Source: Astrothelium macrocarpum (lineage: Eukaryota > Ascomycota > Dothideomycetes > Trypetheliales > Trypetheliaceae). Taken from it: a stretch of DNA of 64,000 nt. Positions 23,937 to 34,716 of this stretch are shown in pieces; position 1 is the stretch's first letter; every line of letters starts with the position of its first letter. The stretch lies in assembly GCA_021030915.1 (NCBI GenBank), contig JAGEMR010000116.1, forward strand, positions 30,305 to 94,304, given 5' to 3'. The translations under genes and the position numbers were made by a program. The notes beneath the pieces were generated by a model that was given only the letters and a program-made list of their open reading frames with translations, did no database searches and had not been told where the DNA came from.

Positions 23937-25315
23937 CTAAGACGGAGCATTTCTATTAGAAGCTGGAACATCCGATGGGGGCCCCAGCTGATCTATACTC
24001 TTGATCAGATACGTCTTTTCATCATTAAACTGGTCATCCTCCTTTCGATCGTGAAGAAAATTCGGTAGGAATCGTAGGATACGATCTTTGTTGTTGTACA
24101 GAATCCTATGTACAGCTGGCGATTTATTCGGATTTGCAACAAAAACCTGTAATTCAGTAAGCATCGCGAGACAGTAGGTGTTGAGAGACAGGCTGCCTAC
24201 TTTGAAAATGTGGAAGCCTTCGTAACTGACCATCTTCCGGTCATCTCGTAATAAGTTCATACAAAGCTTGAGATTGTCTCCAGAATCGACGTACGCACAC
24301 ATGATGGTGTAATTAGCCCGGTCGAGGAGAAGCTCGCCAAGGAGTTTGATCGACTGGCGTTTGGTTACGTAGCTATCGGATTGTACCAGTATGGCGTTGT
24401 ATTTCTGGAAAAACAATTCAAAATTCGTCTGAATAAACATGGCAATGATTTCCTTGTTTCTTGTAAGAATTTCCTGCCGATTTGTCAGCTTGGCTGGTGT
24501 CAAAGCATCCACCTGTTTGGCCGACAGACTCGAAATGTATTGAATGCATCAGCACTGAGCTCAAAGGCGCCCTTGTCTATCCAGTCAAAGAACTTCCAGA
24601 AAACACCCTCTCCAGATGCCGGCGTAGAAGGATCAATGTTTGATAGGTCCAGCGTTTGACTAGGCTCATGATATAGTATGATCGCCGCGACAGCGTCCCG
24701 CTTGAGGGCTTCTCGCAGCACACCACCACATGCCATGAAACTCTCCCGCCGGTCATAGCCGTGACAAAGTGCCAATATGATTTCCGGCTTTCGGTAGCAT
24801 ATATGCGAGAGCGCGACAGGTTCGGTAGAATTAGAACCGGGCTGCTGATACCGGAAGATATTCGATATTATGACCTGAGTATCTTTCCGCGATTCAAACG
24901 GCAATTTGTGTAGGTTCGTGACAAGGAGGTGTAAAAGGTCGTCTTGGATCAGGAAAGTAACAAGCTGCTGGACTTGATCTGGATTGATTTCTGCCTCTGG
25001 AAAGAATTAGTGCACATGCACTTGCAAACACTGTACGACTGCAAATCGGACTGGCACATCATCAATCTGTAGATTCATACCTGGAGTGCCTTGTAAGGTA
25101 ATTTTCATCTGAGTAAGATTTCGAGCTATGTCTTCTTCTGCCTTTGCACCCAATCAATCATCGACACCGACCGCCTCCAGGCTTTCAAGAGGAAATTGCC
25201 GTCCTACCTTTGGTGATGCCCTTTCTTCTGAATTCAATTTTTGCATCAGCTCGCTGGTAGTCCGAACAAGATCGACGCCACTCTTTTGTTTGTTACGGGC
25301 GAATAAAAACGCCAT
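23937..25315 (-). CDS. hymA: Mo25/HymA scaffold protein
   Basis: Spliced product of roughly 345-350 residues. Exon 1 starts MAFLFARNKQKSGVDLVRTTSELMQKL, the conserved Mo25 N-terminus. After introns at about 25200 and 25080 come LVTFLIQDDLLHLLVTNL and FESRKDTQVIISNIFRYQ. Then follow HICYRKPEIILALCHGYDRRESFMACGGVLREALK, FFDWIDKGAFELSADAFNTFR, EILTRNKEIIAMFIQTNFELFF and SYVTKRQSIKLLGELLLDRANYTIM. All are Mo25 helical-repeat landmarks. A 56-base intron near 24490-24545 must be removed to join DAFNTFR to EILTR; without it the frame would carry an unrelated insertion. Mo25 proteins scaffold STE20-family/NDR kinases in the morphogenesis (RAM/MOR) network. The Aspergillus nidulans orthologue HymA is needed for conidiophore development. 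Confidence 0.93.
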
Positions 25316-25832
25316 GTTGACATTCGAATTACCCGAAATCGTGGGGGTACCGAGTCGAACAAGCGTCCATGTAGGCCAGGCTCTGCGTAGTCAGCTACGA
25401 GAATCGCAGAAGAGATTGCTCATCAAAAAGTCTTGTTGGATTGTGGAATTTATATTACCTCAATAGGCTCAAACACCACATCGGTAGTTGCAATTAGAAA
25501 TGTCTTTTCCAGGGTAATTTCGCACGGGCCAACACTCACCAATTCGGCCATTTTCACGCTTCTCACTGATTTTAATCCTATCGCTTTTAGTGGTAAATGG
25601 ATTGGGCAGATGGTGTGCTCGTACCAAATCCCGGAAAGAACTCATATTACAAATAAGTTTCTCGGAGTTGCGACGACAACAAAGCAGCACTAACTACCTA
25701 AGATATCCATGGGATAGCGTTAGCGATGGGCAAGTTTTACATGTTTGCTTCATACATTATCTATGTCTACTTCAACGTGCCATCTTCTTCGAGTTACTTA
25801 TTATGACCAGACAACGAGTATTCTACAAACTA
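25316..25832. other. intergenic, no gene seen
   Basis: Contains the promoter of the Mo25 gene and the 3' region of the secreted-protein gene. Several overlapping frames occur, none convincing. Confidence 0.4.
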
Positions 25833-26682
25833 TCACGACCATACATATCCGTGTAAATCGGCTGTATCCAGACCATCCGGAAACTCTACAACTACTTCAA
25901 AATATGTTGTGTTCCTTGGCGTTGCCCTGAAAGAAAGAGAAGTACAGCCGAGACAAATGGTCGGCTGGGCTATTTCGTTTCTCTCTGCATCCAGTGGGGT
26001 AAACATTATTGTCAGGGCGAGGAAAAGTTCGTCACGTTGATTTCGTTGAGTTAAGACAAGGCGGCCTTTCTCTCCACCATGTGGATCTGCTCCCGCTACC
26101 AGGATCCGCGGGGAAAAATTCCAGTGCGAACCCTCGACAGTGCCCGAGAAACTGCTCTCAGGAGCACACCAGGCTGTGAGAATTCCTTCATGACGTTCCT
26201 CGATACACATTTCATTTTCTACACAGGCTCCAAAAACACTGTAGGAAGCGCTTTGTCCAGATTCATCCGCTTGTTTGTTACACATAAGATGATATCCTCT
26301 TGATTGTGAGCCGTAGCAATTCGATCCTTTGTAATTACGAAATTCGATGGGCATACCAGGCTGTGGGCACATGTCGATGGCTCTTGCATTTATAGGTGCT
26401 CTTGCTCTTCTCAAAAGTCCTTGACTAGATAGTGTGACGCTGTGGTTGGTAAAGCTAGAAGCATCTAAATAAGAGATGGTGAAGTTACTAATGATCCAGT
26501 TAGTGCAATTGACGTTATTGCTCATTGTAGAGTCTTTACTTGAGAAGATTGAGGGTGCTGTTGCCGAAAATAGGTGGAGCATTGCTGACAGAAGTGAAAT
26601 TCATAACAGGATGAAAGTAACTTGAACAAAAAGTCAATGAAGAGTTGTTTATGAGAATTGTAAGAAGGATAAGTAAAATCAT
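25833..26682 (-). CDS. putative secreted cysteine-rich protein
   Basis: My model joins 26682-26622 to 26557-25833 through a 64-base intron (GTTACT donor, CAACAG acceptor), giving 261 residues. Exon 1 begins MILLILLTILINNSSLTFC, a short hydrophobic core like a signal peptide. The mature part has nine Cys (for example NVNC, IDMCPQPG, SNCYG, LMCNK, GACVENEMC, TAWC, ICLGC) and several N-glycosylation sequons (NCT, NFT, NHS, NTT), fitting a secreted disulphide-bonded protein. A kexin-like dibasic stretch, LLRRARAP, lies early. No family is recognised; it resembles lineage-specific secreted proteins or effector candidates. Alternatively translation starts at 26582 (MLHLFSATAPS), leaving a weaker leader. 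The flanking DNA is AT-rich and gene-poor, which is common around such genes. Confidence 0.6.
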
Positions 26683-28139
26683 CGTTTTTGGTGTTTCCCG
26701 AAACCCTTCAAATTCCAAACTTTAAAAAAGTGAGACTTCGGTTGATCATTATGTTCGAATAGTACAATATAATACACACGAAAATCTGTTTTGGATTATG
26801 TGGCAAATTTGTATACACCAAAGGTATCAGTTCATTAATCAGTTCATTCTTGAATCGCCGTTTCCGGCGGGACGGAGTTGGCCTAAAATGACACGAAAGG
26901 GCGCTTACCACCGAGACATCCCCTTTTAAGGTCTTAACGCTTTATATTCTAAGGGGATGACCGGATTTCTGTTCGCCGCAAACTGCCTTGTTCAATCTTC
27001 TTTCCATCATGCGTTGTAGTCTCTCAATGGATTCAGGTGAGCAAGAGGGGCGGTGGCACTGCTCGGCTATCTCCGATGGGATGGGGAGTCTACCTCTCGC
27101 GAATGTTACTGCAGCGTCACTATGTAAACTGAAGAGCACAATAGTTTCTTCAACCTTACTTTCTGTAAACTCAATACTGGACAACAATCGAAATACAGAT
27201 TTTCATGCAAGTAGCTGGTGTACCGATTGATGAAATCGGCCAGCTCGTCGGGTAGCAATTGTCGTTCAATTCCGGCAGTAGCGTGCTTTGCCCTTGCCAA
27301 CACGTTCTCTCCGGCTCCATTGGAAAAGACTTTGGTGCACGGGTCCCTTGTATAAAGAAGCCTTCAGACCTAACCCAACGAATGACGATTTTCTGTTTTA
27401 CACATTTAGCTCCTTAATGCCAGCTCCAGTACCGCTCGAGAGGCCCCCTCAAATCTGCACGCGTTGAGAAGTCTACAAGAAGCTTCAAACAGGTTTAATT
27501 GCCATGGGATCATAGTTGAGCAATATGCCAATCTTAGCATGATCCATTGTAGAAAGCGTCCGTGCTCCAATGAAAGAGACTGTGATAATGTGGGAAAGGA
27601 CCTCGAAGTATCAGAATTCGCGTACGATGGTGGCTTGCTAAGAAAAATGCATGTCGGTAGTTAAGGTCGATCAAGGGTTTTGCACGTAGTAGGATAAGTG
27701 TGGCCAAAGAAAGCACTCGATTATATAGAGCCATTGAAAGAGTAGAAATAAGACATGTCTACTACTCATAGTCTTTTAACACATCCTGGTCAACATGTGC
27801 TTGCGAAAAGCACCCTAAACATGATGAGTCTTTATTCGCAGTCTCTGAAGGGAGCATGAGTGCCCTTCCAAGTAGACGGCATAGATTGAATGGAACCAGA
27901 TACTTGGTGATGCTCGAGGTAACACGTTTTCGCGTTACCAAGTAGGTAAAGCCGAGTCGCCTGAGCTGTGGCTGGGCGGTGGCTGAGCAATAGTTAATCC
28001 GGAGCCGCTTCTACGTTGGAGCCAACGCCGGTCACTTATGCCTCTTCGACGAGCATTCATCACATTTAGAACATCCGTTCTCTTGTGCAGAAGCTTTTCC
28101 ATTTTGACGGGTTTCAAATGAACAAAAAAGAAGTGCAGA
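26683..28139. other. AT-rich gene-poor stretch
   Basis: About 1.46 kb between the secreted-protein gene and the Sro7-like gene. Apart from the possible broken or multi-exon minus-strand gene listed separately, nothing coding is supported. The last 300 bases should hold the Sro7-like promoter. Confidence 0.4.
26945..27734 (-). pseudogene. possible multi-exon gene or gene remnant, unresolved
   Basis: Separated minus-strand segments look coding. At 27734 an ATG opens MALYNRVLSLATLILLRA, a hydrophobic leader. Around 27445-27370 a frame reads LFEASCRLLNACRFEGASRA. Between 27345 and 27190 a frame runs KVFSNGAGENVLARAKHATA and RQLLPDELADFINRYTSYLH. From about 27115 to 26942 it continues as ARGRLPIPSEIAEQ with ERLQRMMERRLNKAV. 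A GTTGTC donor and CTGCAG acceptor can join the last two in frame. I could not build a complete model from the leader to the stop, so this may be a degraded gene, a gene with many small exons, or chance. No family is recognised. Confidence 0.25.
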
Positions 28140-31100
28140 ATGACGCACCTTCTGCGTGGGAAGCAGGCAGGCATTCAAGGTGACTTCTCTGCCGGCCTTA
28201 GCCCGGAGCTGTTCGCTATTGAGGAGGTAGGTGAGAGTACCTTGGACGAGGAATGACGTTTAATTATAGCCAAAGATAGATCGTTATGGCGTAAACTCCC
28301 AGCTATCTCAGCTTGCATACGACCCGGTGCAGTCACTGCTTGCTGTGGGCACGAATGACACCAAATTCGGTCATGGCCAGATTTACGTCTTCGGACAGAA
28401 GCGTGTGTCTGTTACCTTCAAAATCCCTGGAAAGGCATCCGTCAGATTTCTTCGATTCTGTTCGGATCGTATCGTATGCCTTGATTCTAAGAACAACTTG
28501 TCCATCTTTTCTCTTGAAACCAAAAAACTTGTCAATGAATATTCTCCGCCAGCAGCCGTAACCACGGTTGAGACTGATTCTTCACTCGACTATGCCCTGA
28601 TAGGTACCGCAAATGGTAGGTCTCGCATCGATTGAAAGCTCGAAAAAATTAATAGAGTCTCATTTCGTTAGGAGAGGTCATTGCGTATGATATGGATCGC
28701 GAGGCTATGGCGCCTTTCAAATTGCCGCATTTCTGGAGGGAACAAAACCCGAGCGCGATGCCGACGCCTGTCGTTTCTTTGCAATTGCATCCTCGCGATG
28801 TTGGGACATTGTTGATAGGATACTCTGAAGGTGCAGTCGTGTATTCTTTCAAGCAGAACAAGCCGACAAAGTTTCTCCACTATCGGCTCAGCCCTGGTGC
28901 TCCTGGGGGTGATCGCGATCCTGCGGTTTGGAAGATGGATCGAAGTCCGAAACTCACTCAGGCTCTATGGCATCCCACTGGTACATTTATCCTGACTGGT
29001 CATGAGGATTCTTCACTGGTATTTTGGGATCCCATTCAGGCCCGTATAGTTGCGGCTAGGACATTGCAAGACACCAAAGTGGATCAGCCAGGAGTTCTGA
29101 CGAGCACTCAAGTTGCCGCAAGCGGTAAAGGTACAGTGGCAGCGACAGAACCTTTGTTCAAAATTGCTTGGTGTGCAAACAAAGATCCGGATGACACTGG
29201 ATTACTTGTCGCAGGTGGTGCTCCCATGGACCTTGCCACGAGAGGCTTGACATTCTTTGAGCTTGGTAGAACACCTGTCTATGCTACATCATCATGGCAA
29301 ATACTGTCTGACCATTTTGAAAATCCCAAGCGCCAAAGAGTCCTGCCCACGCCTCCCAATGCTACTGTAGTCAATTTTTGCCTTATTCCAAGGACATCCC
29401 CACACTTTGCTGGAGCACAAGATCCAATCGCTGTATTGGCTCTCTTGTCGTCCGGAGAGTTGATTACTTTGAGCTTTCCAAGTGGTCTACCAATAACACC
29501 TACGAATCAATTACACATTTCATTAACCTTTGTCCACCCTTTTGTGAATCACATAGCTCTCAGCTCTGTTGAGCGGACGCGATGGCTTGGGATGACGGAG
29601 AAAAGGGCACATGGTCCACCCATCTTGGCCGGAGGCGTCGAAGGTCCTCGTTCCCTTAGAAGATACGAAACAAGAACTGTGGTTCAAACTGCGCATGCGG
29701 ATGGAACGATCAGACTTTGGGACTCGGGAAACGGCGATGAGGTTGAAAACCCAGGCCTGATACAAGCCGATGTGGCTCGCGCTGTAGGAAGGTCAGAAAA
29801 TGTTGAAGTCGCCCAGATGTCACTGTCGGGTGGGAGCGGTGAACTCGCCGCAGGTCTTCGGAGTGGTGAGGTGGTGATCTTTCGTTGGGGTCACAACAGA
29901 CACGCAGGACAGGAGCCTCCACCCTCGAGACCAAACAACCCAAATGGACTGACAGACATTTCGGATAGAAGGGATCCCAGTCTCGCAGACGGTCTATTTC
30001 CATTTACGCTCCTTAGCCAACAGAATGGCGCTGTGACGGCGTTAAAATTGAGCGACGTGGGTTTTGTTGCTGCTGGCTTTGAGGGTGGCAGTCTCGTTGT
30101 CATCGACTTGCGTGGACCAGCAATAATCTACAATGCCAGCGTCGAAGAATTCACAAAGCACGACAAAAAAGGCACGTTCAAAAGAAACAGTCAAATGGCC
30201 TCCCCAAAGCGCGACTGGCCCACCACCATCGAATTCAGCGTCATGACCCTCGACAACGACAACTACTCCAGCATCTGCCTCCACGTCGGCACCCACCAAG
30301 GCCACATCGCCACCTTCCGCATCCTCCCCGACCCCAGCGGCCGCTACACCATCCAGCCCGCGGGCTCCATCGCCATCGAATCGCCCATCATCCACATCGC
30401 CCCGCTCAACGCCAACACGGGCAACCACGCGTACGCCTACCAGTCCGCGGTCGGCCAGCTGCGCAGCGGCTTCAAAGTCCCCGGCTTCCTCCTCGCCGTC
30501 TCGCAGACAGGCGCGCGCATCTTCAAGCCAGCCACCAGCAAGGGCGCGCACAAGTCGTGGGACGACGCGCTGTGCGACGCGGCCGCCGTCGTGCACTGCG
30601 ACGGCCTCCCGGCCGGCGTCGGCGGCGGCCACGCGCTCGTCGCGCCCTTCGGCTCGGGTCTCGCGCGCGCCTTCTCCATCCCGGGCCTCAAGGACATCGG
30701 GTCCGCGCGCGTGTCGCCACCGCTGGACCTGCGGCGACTCGGGGATGCGCGCTTCAGTGCGGCGGGCGCGCTGCTGGGCTGGACGGGGCCGTCGGAGCTC
30801 GCGCTGCTGAATGTGTGGGGTGCGGCGGGGGCGCAGCAGACGCCCGCGTCGGTGGGCGATCGTCTGCTCAGGCCTGAAGTGCTGATTCCGCCGAGGCCGA
30901 CTATCTCGAATATGCAGTGGATTGCGGGGACGCAGTATATCACGCCGGCGGACATGGATGTGCTGATTGGGGGGCCGGATCGCCCGCCGTCGCGGCGCAT
31001 GGTGATGCAGGCGAGGGCGGAGGAACAGCAGCGGAGAGCGACGGCTCGGGGTGGTGTTGGATCATCATCGTCGGCGGCGGCGGCGGATGTGGTGGGGCAG

Positions 31101-31351
31101 CAGGATGAAGGGTATTGGGCGTATATGCAGCGGCAGATCAATGAGCGGACGGAGAAGTTGGGGATTATGGGGGATTCGATGGACAAGTTGGAGACCAACA
31201 GTGCAGGGTGGGCGGAAGATGTGGGGAAGTTTGTGAATCGGCAGAAGAGGAATTTGGTGATGGGAGGTGAGTATTCATGCTATTCTCTGAGAGACTGTAA
31301 GCGTATGCTAATGTCTGTATATTAGCGGTCAAGTCAAAATTCGGGATCTGA
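28140..31351 (+). CDS. SRO7: Sro7/Lgl/tomosyn-like WD-repeat protein
   Basis: Four exons (28140-28226, 28276-28615, 28672-31266, 31326-31351) give 1015 residues. The N-terminus MTHLLRGKQAGIQGDFSAGL and AYDPVQSLLAVGTNDTKFG are typical of fungal lethal-giant-larvae homologues. Two beta-propellers follow, with many WD-like units (FILTGHEDSSLVFWDP, TAHADGTIRLWDSGNG, FEGGSLVVIDLRGP). The C-terminal about 60 residues form an R-SNARE-like coiled coil (QRQINERTEKLGIMGDSM and KLETNSAGWAEDVGKF), as in tomosyn. The family binds Sec4, the exocyst and the Sec9 t-SNARE to control polarised exocytosis at the plasma membrane. The last exon encodes only nine codons. Composition changes inside exon 3: C-rich from about 30230, G-rich after about 30740. 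Confidence 0.93.
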
Positions 31352-31691
31352 GAATAACATTCATCTCTAGTTTTAGTACGGGGTTTGGAGGATAGTCGGG
31401 GTTGGCGTCTGAATTCGATATAATTGCCACTGACAGTAGCTGGTACGAAAGAATCTTATGATATTCCTGGGATGATTCGTCAGATCGAATGCTGCATCTA
31501 ATGCTTCTGATGCTGAAGTTGAACCGAAATGTGCTGTAGATCCATCTAAATTCCCATATGCGCATAACATGCAATCTTGCCGGATGATCGAAACGAAATA
31601 AACATGCAGAAGTCATAACATCGCGCAACACCGCCTGCATCATCTCCTCTTAGCATTCGTCTGCCTTCTCTCGCTAAGACAATCCACCTAC
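31352..31691. other. short convergent intergenic region
   Basis: Separates the 3' ends of the Sro7-like and isoaspartyl methyltransferase genes. No gene is seen. Confidence 0.5.
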
Positions 31692-32585
31692 CTACTCAGG
31701 TGGCGCATCCGTCAGCGGCACATATCGTACCGCCATAGTCTTCTTCCTATCCACGGACCCATCCTCTTTCTTATCCACGACGTAAATATGCTGCGCAAAA
31801 TTCTCCTCCACAGGTACAAACAACCTAAGCCAAAAAATTAGCCCACACTTCCCCCTTTGCACCCAGAATAGTCCGTGCACTCACTTCCCCGGCGCCTTCA
31901 ACTGCTCCACCAACACCTGATGATGCTCTGCTGCCGCAGCACCAACATGAATAGCATCATACGGCGCTCCCTCCGCCCACCCCTTCCTTCCATCCCCCTT
32001 GACAAACTTCACTCGCCCTTCCTCCAACATCTGCCTGCCCTCAGCACTCTTCTCCAAATTGCCCCTCGCCATGTCCACCAGCGCCTGGATATGGTCGATC
32101 CCGATCACTGTTCCTCCACCACTCCCACTCGCGCCCTCTGGCGACGCGACGAGGTTGGCAAGCACGGCTGTGAGGTAGCCCGAGCCAGAGCCAATGTCCA
32201 GGACGCGAGTCGAGGGCGAAGCATGCAGGAAGGGGAGCAGCGATTCGCAGGCGGCGGCGTGCATGTGTGGCGCGGAGATGGTGGCGGCATGACCGATGGA
32301 TTGGGGGGAGTCGGTGTACGGGGCGGAGGGGGAGAAGTGGGCGCGGTCGACCTGGTGCCAGACGGTTAGGAACAAAGGAATTGGTTCGTCATAGGGGGAT
32401 AGGTAGGGTTTGGCGGATCAATTGGGACGATTTGAGGGAACAGGGGAGAGAGGGGAGAGAGGGGGGAGGTAGGTGAAGCATACAGCAAGCATGGCATTCT
32501 TCACGCGGTCGGAGGTGATGAGGCCATTGGAGGCGAGATTTTCGATCAGTGCCTGATTAGAGCTGCCGCTAGAGCGCCAGGCCAT
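31692..32585 (-). CDS. protein-L-isoaspartate O-methyltransferase
   Basis: Three exons, about 240-250 residues. It starts MAWRSSGSSNQALIENLASN. The first intron follows VKNAMLAV and the next exon resumes DRAHFSP. The family block YTDSPQSIGHAATISAPHMHA and the AdoMet-binding RVLDIGSGSGYLTAVLA are intact. A post-I GIDH and PYDAIHVGAAA follow, then the C-terminal LFVPVEENFAQHIYVVDK after a second intron. The enzyme methylates isoaspartyl residues of ageing proteins using S-adenosylmethionine, in the cytosol. The frame is open 35 codons upstream of the ATG, with a hydrophobic/Arg stretch, but it lacks another ATG. The exon carrying the AdoMet motifs lies on one of the C-rich to G-rich patches (switch near 32140). 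Confidence 0.93.
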
Positions 32586-33410
32586 GGTGAATTGGGAGGA
32601 ACGAGAGTAGGGCGCGCTTCGAATGAAGCTGCGGAGACAGGTGGATAACCCCAAGGCGATAGCGGTGGGGGACACGACCCCGACTAGCAAGCTTCGAACG
32701 GATATTCGTGCCGTGACTGCGGACAGCCGTTCAAGCAGAGAGGCGGCATCAGCGGGAAGCCTGAGTCAGAGATGGTATGTAGGCATGGGATAAACGGATA
32801 ACGTGGAGGAAAAGATTGAAAGCAATGACGGAGGGAAGGTGGGGCGCGAAAACGTGAGCCCTCCACAAACCCCCCAACACGGCTTGCAACACACAAATGT
32901 TGTACAGAGGCATGGGGCAAAAGACCAGATGGGAAAAAAATTTCGCCATGTGCATGTCAGAGAGAGCCCATGTAACAACAAGCGGCACAAGTCTCATGAT
33001 TGCCTCCCAATCAATGTCTTGGCGCGTTGGATTCCTGGAGGACAAACACATCCATGGCTTCCATTTCGGAGATGTTGTCCGGGTCCGTAAGAGGAGACGA
33101 GATAGTATTGGCCGAGTTTGAGCTCGAATCGAGATCTGGTTCGCTAGACGTTGCTGAACGGGTGAAAATTGGACCAGGACATGCCCATTCTTCAGGAAGA
33201 TCACCAACCCCTGGCATACAGAAGCAGCCATTCAGGCGAAGAGATGCTATTTTGATAAGCTAGACTATTTCCATCTCGAGTAGAACAGAAGCCATGCTAT
33301 TGAAAGCAAATCCTAATTCCTTGAGACCCACACAGCAATCCCCAATTTGGCAAAGTCGTTAGCACCTGTCTAGCACTCTCAATCCTCCAGTCAATGCTTC
33401 CGCAATTCCT
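32586..33410. other. intergenic, weak minus-strand reading frame
   Basis: A 160-codon minus-strand frame with an ATG at 33231 runs to 32749. An overlapping 68-codon frame (33217-33011, Ser/Asp-rich) covers its start. Neither has recognisable similarity or clear splice structure, so I leave the stretch as promoter and intergenic DNA. Confidence 0.35.
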
Positions 33411-34716
33411 CTAGAATCTCTCTGCCATGCGTATCTCGTCATATAGTGGTACCTTCCTCGTCATCTCCTCCTTGAGTTTGTTTTTCACGCCATCCTGCTG
33501 CCTGCTGGCAAAGCGGTATGCCGTCATCCAGTGTAGGTTGTCAATGTTGATCTCTGGATGATCGACAAACCTAATTTGGTCTGCCTTGATGTGCTTGATG
33601 ACATCCATGAAGTGAACATCCCACACTTTCAATTCTCTTCTCCCCTGGAAGCTAAGCGATAGCGTACGAAGCTTTCCATGCCTGGCCAAGTTACGGAGAC
33701 AGCTGAGGAGCACGTCATCATAGACAAAACGACGCGCTTCATAGCTGCTGTCCTTAACTGCAGCCCCCGATGCGTCCTCGAATGCAATAGCAATGTCGCG
33801 CAGTAACCCTATATTTTCCGGACCGATGCTCCTGAGGAACAACAGTGTGTCCTTGTAGCCGACTTCGCGACTTCCCTCAACGAACGGTTTGCTGCGGAAA
33901 CTGGGTTTGCGAGCAATGACGAATCTGTTCTCAGAGTACAAAAAAAAGCGAGCTTCTTGATAGATCTGGCGGCAGGTGGCGAGGAGCTGGCTGGAGCGAC
34001 GAAAACCACTACAAGCCTTGGCAAAGTCCAGAGGTCTCTCGGTAATGAATATCACGCTATAGATTTGGTCGCGAATTTCTTTGGGGACAGAGAGAAATGC
34101 GAGCTTGGTGTCGTCGTACTTGCTCGACTGGACAAGTGGAGCCTGGAATGAAATCGCTCGTGGACGATTATAAGATTGATGTCCCAGGACTTGGCCTTGT
34201 AGAGGGTTGAGATCAAGCTGCAACCGAATTGGACCTGTATGGCCTGGCTCAACATTGATGGTAAGAGCAATCGGCGGAAGAGTTGTGGGGAATACTTGAG
34301 GCTCAGGACTTGGTTCAGGAGATAATATGGGTATTGGAGTAAGCGGCGGAGATGTTGGGATTGGATTGTGGCGTTGTCTCTTGGGCCGTCGGAAGATGCT
34401 TTATTGAAGTCAGCGTATCCAGGCATCTACAGATTGAAGATAGACACGGGAGTCTTCTGGCGTACTTTGGAGCAAGATCGACATCATCTTCAGTGTCTTC
34501 AGCACAACCAGAGCTCATCTCATTCGCTGATTGCTTCTCATCCTCATCATCCAAGGCTACGACCGTATCCCAATCCACGAATGCAGCCTCTATAGACCTC
34601 TTCCCTGCACTCTTTCGAACTGGCCTTCCATTCCTGACGTTTCGCGTGGGCCCACATTCATTCTCTTCCGATTTGATGATGGCTGATGGCGAATCCAAAC
34701 GCTTGACTCGTGGCAT
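33411..34716 (-). CDS. F-box/2EXR-like fungal protein
   Basis: Two exons. Exon 1 encodes a basic then acidic N-terminus (MPRVKRLDSPS; DWDTVVALDDEDE; EDTEDDVDLAP). It joins through an intron of about 60 bases near 34470-34410 to IFRRPKRQRHNPIP, a nuclear-localisation-like patch. The folded part contains FLSVPKEIRDQIYSVIF, LLATCRQIYQEARFFLYSENRF, LLRDIAIAFEDAS and LHWMTAYRF. This arrangement (an LPxEIRxxIY box followed by a CRQIYxEA helix and an LYxxN motif) is common in filamentous fungi as the 2EXR/F-box-like domain of unknown function. About 395 residues. The frame runs smoothly across the junction only if the intron is removed. A role as a substrate adaptor or DNA-associated protein is speculative. 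Confidence 0.78.

Noticed and set aside
24490..24545. Apparent frameshift or insertion in the Mo25 gene
   Set aside because: A 56-base intron with GT and CAG borders removes it and restores the conserved sequence, so the gene is intact.
30042..31198. Long minus-strand frames under the Sro7-like gene
   Set aside because: Antisense to a well-supported exon and compositionally odd (Ala/Val/Gly or Ser/Pro runs).
32749..33231. 160-codon minus-strand frame with hydrophobic C-terminal part
   Set aside because: An overlapping frame competes for its start, there is no family match, and splice signals do not support either.
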